This document shows, one piece after another, positions 56,824 through 64,000 of a stretch of 64,000 nucleotides of DNA. The notes under the pieces were generated by a model. The model saw nothing but the letters and a program-made list of their open reading frames with translations, had not been told where the DNA came from and did not search any database. Source of the DNA: Pterois miles. Taxonomy: Eukaryota > Chordata > Actinopteri > Perciformes > Scorpaenidae. The position numbers and the translations under genes were made by a program. Within the stretch, counting starts at the first letter, position 1. Each line of letters begins with the position of its first letter. Location: contig CAMQGK010000514.1 in the NCBI GenBank assembly GCA_947000775.1, positions 2,879,501 through 2,943,500 of the forward strand, given 5' to 3'.

Positions 56824-57758
56824 TGTAACTCTCCTGACAGTGAACTGGAGACAGTGAACGCAGCACCGTGGCTGCTACAGTAACTCTCCTGACGGTGAAC
56901 TGGAGACAGTGAACGCAGCACCGTGGCTGCTACAGTAACTCTCCTGACGGTGAACTGGAGACGGTGAAAGCAGCACCGTGGCTGCTACAGTAACTCTCCT
57001 CACGGTGAACTGGGGACGGTGAACGCAGCACCGTGGCTGCTACAGTTACTGTCCTCACGGTGAACTGGGGACGGTGAACGCAGCACCGTGGCTGCTACAG
57101 TAACTCTCCTCACGGTGAACTGGAGACAGTGAACGCAGCACCGTGGCTGCTACAGTAACTCTCCTGACGGTGAACTGGAGACGGTGAACGCAGCACCGTG
57201 GCTGCTACAGTAACTCTCCTCACGGTGAACTGGGGACGGTGAACGCAGCACCGTGGCTGCTACAGTAACTCTCCTGACGGTGAACTGGAGACAGTGAACG
57301 CAGCACCGTGGCTGCTACAGTAACTCTCCTCACGGTGAACTGGAGACAGTGAACGCAGCACCGTGGCTGCTACAGTAACTCTCCTCACGGTGAACTGGAG
57401 ACAGTGAACGCAGCACCGTGGCTGCTACAGTAACTCTCCTGACGGTGAACTGGAGACAGTGAACGCAGCACCGTGGCTGCTACAGTAACTCTCCTGACGG
57501 TGAACTTGAGACAGTGAACGCAGCACCGTGGCTGCTACAGTAACTCTCCTGACGGTGAACTGGAGACAGTGAACGCAGCACCGTGGCTGCTACAGTAACT
57601 CTCCTCACGGTGAACTGGAGACAGTGAACGCAGCACCGTGGCTGCTACAGTAACTCTCCTCACGGTGAACTGGAGACAGTGAACGCAGCACCGTGGCTGC
57701 TACAGTAACTCTCCTGACGGTGAACTGGAGACAGTGAATGCAGCACCGTGGCTGCTTT
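56824..57758. repeat. 55-bp minisatellite, about 17 units
   Basis: The unit is GTAACTCTCCTGACGGTGAA, then CTGGAGACAGTGAACGCAGC, then ACCGTGGCTGCTACA. Variation is mainly gacgg/cacgg and gacag/gacgg. Confidence 0.95.
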
Positions 57759-58197
57759 TCAACATATAAAAGGAATTTGCTGTGTTTTTTTTGATGCACA
57801 ACAATCAAAATATTAGGAGTAAATAAAATATAAAGGCTATTACTGCAAAAGTAAAAAGTCATATCTAACAAGAAGTATAAACAATATGTAAAAAGTACGT
57901 AAAATATCGTATGTCTGTAGCTGCACACTGCTGGCTTTATGATGATAAATGCAGGAATAACATCCTTTCCTATATACTGTATATGTACAGTAAATGCATA
58001 TAAAAATGTGTGTTTTAAAATGAAAAGAGCTGCACAGTGTTTGAAATCAAAGCAGAGAGAGTTTGCAAAGAAAAACAGCGTCGACGTTCCGAAGGAATCT
58101 ATCAGGAATTTGCTGTTGCGTGTTTTTGGTGCCGGATGACCTTTTTACTGGATAGAAAGCTCCACTTTTCTGGTGGACGCGGCGTCTCGTTGACGAA

Positions 58198-58302
58198 TCG
58201 CTCGGCGCTCGGCCTCGGCGCTCGGCCTCGGCGCTCGGCGCTCGGCCTCGGCGCTCGGCCTCGGCGCTCGGCGCTCGGCCTCGGCGCTCGGCCTCGGCGG
58301 CG
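58198..58302. repeat. GC-rich GCTCGGCCTCGGC minisatellite
   Basis: Tandem CGGCGCTCGG and CCTCGGCGCTCGG units, CpG-rich. Arg/Pro-rich frames on both strands derive from it. Confidence 0.9.
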
Positions 58303-58900
58303 CTGGGCTGGATTCATCCACACGAACGTTTATCGTCTTCATCGATCCGAAGCTGCGACCACTTTGTTTGTTCAGCGTTAAGATGAACTGAATGATTCAG
58401 CTAGTTGCACTTGTAGTCAAGCTTTCTAGGGAAACTTCTGCATAATGTTTATTAGTTTATTAGGTACATTTATAGCTTAAAAAATGAAGTTTTATCTTTT
58501 AAATTACTCCTTGAAATTTTTGAATAACCAAAAGTAGATTGGCTGTTTGTCTAGTTTTTACCACTTTTACTTTACCTGTTTTTATTATACAGTTTTATTG
58601 AGGTCTCTTTATTTCTGATTTCACTGTTTTTATCTTACTTACTGCTTTACTAGTTTATCTTGTTCTGTAAAGCACTTTGCAGAAAGTGCTGTGCAAATAA
58701 AGTAGATTATTATTATGAGACAACAGTATTTTTCTTATTGTCAACAAATCCCATTAACAGACCAGCATGAACCTCATGGTGGCGCTAGAGGAGACATCAG
58801 AGGAAACATCCTCAATAAAAGTTCATGGAAATACATAAAATAGTTTGAGATAAAGACGTGGACCGAGCAACCAACGCTTCGTCCCTAGACAGGCTGTAGG
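58303..58900. other. no recognised feature
   Basis: AT-rich; contains 'ctttgcagaaagtgctgtgcaaataaag', a phrase found in dispersed fish repeats, but no complete element. Confidence 0.4.
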
Positions 58901-58906
58901 ATTTAA

Positions 58907-58957
58907 GATAAGATAAGATATTCCTTTATTAGTCCCACAGTGGAGAAATTCACATCA
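58907..58957 (-). mobile_element. short LINE/SINE tail with 9-bp target duplication
   Basis: Reversed L2-type tail between two copies of AGGATTTAA (58899-58907 and 58957-58965 approximately). Confidence 0.75.
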
Positions 58958-59089
58958 GGATTTAAGGTGTTTCCTCTCTTAAGGGCTGAAAATAAGACCA
59001 GCTGGGATTAAATCTGCTGAGAATCAAACAAGAACAGAGCTGAACATCGTAAAACATTATCGTCTGTTTGACAAAGAAATACAGAAAAT

Positions 59090-59485
59090 ACCTCTCTACT
59101 TTGATATTGACCCCACAGTGAATACTACTAATACTTTAAGTACATTTTACTGACCAATGAGGATTTTTACTACTGATACTTAAAGACCATTTTACTGCAC
59201 AATGAGTACTTTTACTGATACTTTAACAGCATTTTACTGCACATTGAGTACTTTTACTATTGATACTTTAAGTGCATTTTACTGCACAATGAGTTCTTGT
59301 ACTATTGATACTTTTTAAGTACATTTTACTGCACAATGAGTTCTTGTACTATTGATATTTTAAGTACATTTATCTGGTAATAATTTTGAATACAGGACTT
59401 CTACTGGTATCTGACTATTTTTACATCATTGTTTTGGCACTTTTACTGTCGTAAAAGATCGGAGTACTTTTTCCACCACTGCCAA
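59090..59485. repeat. degenerate tandem repeat, probably a non-autonomous DNA element
   Basis: Four or five imperfect copies of a unit with TTTTACTGCACAATGAGTAC and TGATACTTTAAG, ending in GTACTTTTTCCACCACTGCC. A related inverted piece lies at 60350-60480. This is typical of a widespread fish element, whose full ends I cannot place. Confidence 0.5.
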
Positions 59486-59983
59486 TCCATCCCTAACAGT
59501 ATTTCTTTAACTCTTTAAAGGAGAATATGTTGAGTAAGTAAAATGTGACATAAGTACTGGAGAAGAGTAAAGAGTACATGAGTACAAAGAGCTTAGATTT
59601 CTAGTATTGTCTTCTGACAAGCAACAAGTAGAACTCATCCGTTTTTCCAGGAGCTCCATATCCTTCGTCCACAGTTGAATCGATTAACATTTCGAGTGAC
59701 TGCGTCCCGTCTGGTCTCTGGTCTCGCAGACTGGAAGTCTCCTCGCTGAGGACGAGCTCGCTCTCGTGTCTCCTTCAGGAACTTTTGGTTCACACATACG
59801 GCGTCAAAAACAGGGACGTGTCAATGGTGATGCAGCAACATACAAGAAAACGTCTTTACATCCTGACTGCTCGTATTTCCACTGCAGACACTCAGTGTGC
59901 AGCGTTGTGTTCACCCTGCATACAGCTCAGCTGTGTTGAATCAGAGGAATAAAGAGACGAAATGAAGAAGTGCGTACATGTTA

Positions 59984-60026
59984 GAGAGAGAGAGAGAGGG
60001 AGAGGAGAGAGAGAGAGAGAGGGAGG

Positions 60027-60063
<37 letters not shown>

Positions 60064-60096
60064 AGGATGAGAGAAAGAGAGGGAGGATGAGAGAGA

Positions 60097-60139
<43 letters not shown>

Positions 60140-60152
60140 AGGATGAGAGAGG
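59984..60152. repeat. (GA)n microsatellite
   Basis: GAGAGA with GGGAGG interruptions. Confidence 0.95.
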
Positions 60153-60247
60153 AGACGGAGGTGTGAACGCCGACACCGCCTTTGATGTTAAACTGGTATT
60201 TAGAGGTTAATGAGGCTGTTAGGAAGAGGTGAAGGAAACGCCTGTAG

Positions 60248-60248
<1 letters not shown>

Positions 60249-60299
<51 letters not shown>
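60249..60299. repeat. (CA)n microsatellite
   Basis: About 25 CA units. Confidence 0.95.
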
Positions 60300-60301
<2 letters not shown>

Positions 60302-60344
60302 AAATGTATCTGCAGCTCGTCTGCTGTAAATGAGCATCTCTGTT

Positions 60345-60482
60345 ATAGAAAACCTAAATTCAGATCCTTTCCTTCAGTAAAAGTCCTGCATTCAAACTCC
60401 ACTTAACTACTAAAGTATTGTCAGTTCAATGTACTTAAAGTATTATGTAGTAAAAGTACTCATTGTGCAGTAAAAAGTCCCC
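60345..60482. mobile_element. fragment of the element type seen at 59090
   Basis: It contains 'cagtaaaagtcctgcattcaaa' and 'gtagtaaaagtactcattgtgcagtaaaa', the reverse-strand wording of 59090-59485. Confidence 0.45.
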
Positions 60483-60519
60483 TGTGACTGATATGTGACT
60501 CTCTTTTTGTGTGTGAAAT

Positions 60520-61145
60520 ATTGGATAATTTAAAGAATAAATACATGTACAATATAAAGACATAATGACATTATATAAAATTAAATAAAAAACTATATAT
60601 GAAAATAGAGTAATTTGAATACAAAAAATAAATGAATATATTTCTAAATGTAAAAATATATACAGAAATATATAGCAAATAAATATTAGAATAAATGAAA
60701 ATGCTAGAGTATTTTTAAATATTTTTTATTTATCCAAACATTTAGATAAAATTTAGAAATAAGTTAAAAACATTAATGTATCAGAAGAAATTACATTATG
60801 TAGAAATAAAATAAAAACAAAACTGTACAGAAAAAATTGAGTAATTTAAATGCAATAAATAAATAAAAATGCTTTTAGAAATAAATGTAAATAAATATAT
60901 AAAGAAATACATGACAAATAAATGTTGAATAAATAAACAAAAACCCTTAAAATTATTCTTGCTTATTTTCTAATATTTCCACACGTATTTATTCTTTAAA
61001 TCATTCAATATTTAACGATATCAGTTAAAAACATATACATGAAAAAATAAATACATGTAGAAATATAAAGACAACTAATGAAAAAATAAAATTAAAGAAT
61101 AATAGTAATTATAGCATTTTCAATTTATTTGATTTTCTTTTTCTG

Positions 61146-61182
<37 letters not shown>

Positions 61183-61640
61183 GTTCTGTATATATTAATA
61201 TTTTGTCATTTCTTTTGAGACAGTAATATGAATAATTATAAGTATTTTAATTTATTCAAACATTTATGTATTATTTGTTTCTATGTATATTTATTAATAT
61301 ATTTATAATATATATAGTTCTTTTTTTTGTCATTTTAATCATTCTTTTTCCCATTTTTTATATTGTAATTATTTCTGTATATATTTATTTAAAATAGGAA
61401 TTATTTATTTGTTGCAATTAAATCATCATTTATCATCATTTATCGTGTTGTAAATCATTTATTCTGTATATTTTTATGTTTTTATTTATATATAATGTAA
61501 TTTCTTCTGATACATTAATATGTTCTTAACTTATCTCTAATCTCAGTTTTTTGCTGAAGTGTATGAATAATTTAACCTGTTTGGACTTTTAGTAATTATT
61601 TAAATGAAACTGATAACAACTCAGAGACGTCTGACACGAG
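60520..61640. other. AT-rich low-complexity sequence
   Basis: Dense AAATAAATA motifs with a (TA)n tract at 61151-61177. Nothing coding is seen. Confidence 0.7.
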
Positions 61641-61828
61641 ACAAACAGACACGACTAGAAACTCGTTTACTGTAGTTTACAGTGAGACGTCACAAACCAG
61701 GAAGCTTCAGGAATTTAATCTTTAATTTATGTCCTATGTATGTGTGATGCTGTATAAACGTATACTGTTTTTATGGAGAATATTATTTTGTGATTTCTGT
61801 CAAATAAACATAGTGAAACATAGTGAAT

Positions 61829-61957
61829 TTTTCTGTCTTACTTTTTTCTATTTTCTATTATGTATATACTAATTTATTTTATTTGTATTGCTGCTGTAAC
61901 GTGTAAATTTCCCCACTGTGGGACTAATAAAGGAATATCTTATCTTATCTTATCTGA
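61829..61957 (+). mobile_element. 5'-truncated L2-like LINE 3' end
   Basis: Nearly identical to 11026-11142, the 3' end of the complete LINE, including CCCCACTGTGGGACTAATAAAGG and CTTAT repeats. Only the last 125 bases or so were inserted. Confidence 0.85.
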
Positions 61958-62381
61958 TATAGTATCACAACATGGAAAAACACAAGAAAAAGTATCATGA
62001 TATATACTCAAACTTTGAACATATTATTTTTTAAACAGTGAAAACAGAAACCAGGACTCGTGTTTGCTGATGGTGTATTGTTTTATTTGAGCCACCAACA
62101 GAAACCCATTCACCTCCACTAAACTGCAGGTTTCTTAAACTCTAAAACACTGCTTGTCTCTGGACTGACTCTGGATCTGCCTCTTTAAATCTGTTGTTTA
62201 TTTCTTTCTGCATAATCTTTGTTTACGTTACTTCTTTTGTCTGTTGTGTTCACACACAGGACTTAGTGTGGAAATATTCTGCATTTATCTGCCAGGACAG
62301 TGAACGCACCACAGGCCAATAAACCAGATTGTGATCCTCAGTGAGCACCGTGGGTGTTATCCATGATGGCCCCGGTCCCAG

Positions 62382-62497
62382 TCCTCGACCCAGACCCAGA
62401 CCCAGACCCAGGGTGCTGCCCTCTCTGTGTTATCCATGATGATGATGAGGGGGTCACCGGTCGTCAGTCCCAGACCCAGACCCAGACCCAGACCCAG
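62382..62497. repeat. (CCCAGA)n repeat in two blocks
   Basis: CCCAGACCCAGACCC blocks at 62389-62410 and 62469-62496 inside a duplicated segment with GTTATCCATGATG. Confidence 0.85.
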
Positions 62498-62875
62498 GCT
62501 GCTGCTGTCTGTGGGGTAGTGGTCTCCTGCTGAGCTCGTCTTTGATTGGCTCCATTCAGACCCTTTCATCTCTAATGGGCCTGTTTGCTGCTCTGTTATG
62601 GACACAAACACACTTTGACTCCCCCCCCCCCCAACACCCCGGGGCGCCGACATGGAGACCAGACCTGTCCCAACCTGGTACGCCTGAATGTAACAGACTT
62701 AATGAGGTTTAACAGATAAAATCCTAAACTTAAACTCTTCTTTAATGTGAACACATCTCCTGAAAAGGCCGACAGCTTGTTGTCCGTCTCTCGGTACGTT
62801 CTGGTTTCCTGTCTGTGGCTCTCGACTCCGAGCCCACCGGTTCCTCCTGAAAACGACCAGTGAATCTACAAATAT

Positions 62876-62948
62876 AGAAGAAGAAGAAGAAGAAGAAGAA
62901 GAAGAAGAAGATATTCCTTTATTAGTCCCACAGTGGGGAAATTCAATA
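62876..62948 (-). mobile_element. short SINE/LINE tail with GAA repeats
   Basis: GAAGAA repeats followed by the reversed L2-type tail (TTCCTTTATTAGTCCCACAG). Confidence 0.7.
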
Positions 62949-64000
62949 TATATCATTTCTATGTAAGAAGGACGAATAGTGCATTTGTTGAGGGACTATT
63001 TTCTGTGGCGAATTAACCCACATTTGGTGCTACAGAGTGAGTTGTAATTAATTAAAAAATGAAGTCAGCTATTTTACTGTATTCAGAATTACAAATGAAC
63101 AGGTGGCATGAGTTCATCATAAAAAGTATTTACTGTAAGTCATTTTTAATGCAAACTTATTTATTTCTTATGTAAATAACAGATTAAAAAAATAAATTCT
63201 TTGACAACAAGATTCACAGTTTATTAATTAATTCTTCAGAGAAAAAGTAGGAAAATTACAAAAGCAATAAAAATATACTGTTCTGCAAAACAAACAACTA
63301 ATTTTAATAACTTAATTGTTTAACTTATTTATTTTCTTATCCAAGAGACAGATTTGAACCAAATACATTCCTTTTCTTATAATTTACCATCAAAACTGTA
63401 AATTGAAAAATAGATACTTAAATGCTTTGGGGGGAAAAAACAAACACAAAATATTTTTAATAATGTAATAAGTTTTTATTATTTTAATTTTATTTTTTAA
63501 ATGTATTTTTATTTTATGTAAATTGAAGGAAAAAAATACAAATAAAGTAAAAATACATATTTACACTCATGGGAAAAAACAATTAAATCTTAATTGAACA
63601 ATTTCTCTTTGATTTAAACTAAGAAATCTCCAGTTCTCCCTCCTTGGTGTTGCAAACAAATGAGTCAAACAATAATCAATGCTAAAACTCTTCCTTTTTG
63701 TGTTTGTAATCATTAAAAATGATTTGTTGATGATAATAATAATATTTACAGTCATCTCCTGGTGCAGTTTAGCACAACTAATCGAAGAAAACCATCTGAA
63801 ATGTGAGAATAAGCGTGTGTGACGCTGAATGGACTCCTCTATGCAGATGGAGGTGGTGATGACGCCCAGTAATCATTGATCTCCATTGCCGGCAGTCTCC
63901 AGCAGTTGCCCGCCCCGTCTGTAACAGTCTGTTAAGGCCTCTTCCCCTGTCCCATTGATCCCTATCAGCCTCATCAAAGGCTGCCGGGGCTTTGATGGGG
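62949..64000. other. no recognised feature
   Basis: AT-rich to about 63750, then more balanced sequence to the window end. No gene, RNA or repeat was identified on either strand. Confidence 0.5.

Noticed and set aside
57605..57928. 107-codon minus-strand frame
   Set aside because: Half of it lies in the 55-bp minisatellite and the rest in AT-rich sequence.

Overview
This window looks like nuclear DNA of a teleost fish. The evidence is spliced vertebrate genes with short introns (polm, dbnl, a TCF/LEF gene), L2/L1-like LINEs, tRNA-derived SINEs that carry a LINE 3' tail, Tc1 elements and abundant mini- and microsatellites. No species is assigned.

Region 1 (1-24822) is a recent tandem array of intronless genes with nearly identical spacers. 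Two gene types alternate. Type A (3806-5653 and 20130-21989) encodes an acidic protein of about 615 residues that I do not recognise, with a Ser/Thr/Pro repeat linker and a basic C-terminal tail. Type B (12228-14030, 15010-16014, and decayed copies at 25917-27346 and 27641-27784) resembles the N-terminal two thirds of the axonemal nexin-dynein regulatory complex subunit DRC2/CCDC65. A and B share an upstream region, a diverged leader and first codons, and the same 3' end (tail codons, 3'UTR, polyadenylation signal). A 24-bp minisatellite lies between the B stop codon and that shared 3' end. In B1 a deletion has fused the DRC2-like start to this minisatellite and the tail. Type A genes repeat about every 16.3 kb. 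A full L2-like LINE (about 7589-11142) and an older LINE 3' fragment are present in some units and absent from others, so the paralogous units act as empty sites.

Region 2 (24823-49688) holds the decayed edge of the array, then five in-frame internal exons of drebrin-like (dbnl, 27813-29882), and then many transposon fragments. On the minus strand a tcf7l1-like TCF/LEF gene (35640-40887) shows three apparent lesions. Between and beyond these lie a 39-bp minisatellite (40932-42392), a 20-bp minisatellite (43638-45142), and a broken Tc1 element (45599-47022) joined directly to another copy of the 24-bp repeat and the array 3' end (47023-47995).

Region 3 (49689-55774) is a complete 11-exon DNA polymerase mu gene (polm) with intact splice sites and catalytic residues. 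DBNL and POLM are close neighbours in human too, which supports both identifications. Region 4 (55775-64000) has no recognisable gene. It holds a 55-bp minisatellite, microsatellites, LINE tails and AT-rich DNA.

The most unusual feature is the array: two unrelated-looking gene bodies sharing promoter and 3' end, one derived from an axonemal gene, with RFX X-box-like and (in B) perfect CRE sites upstream. This would fit expression in ciliated or spermatogenic cells, but that is inference from sequence only.
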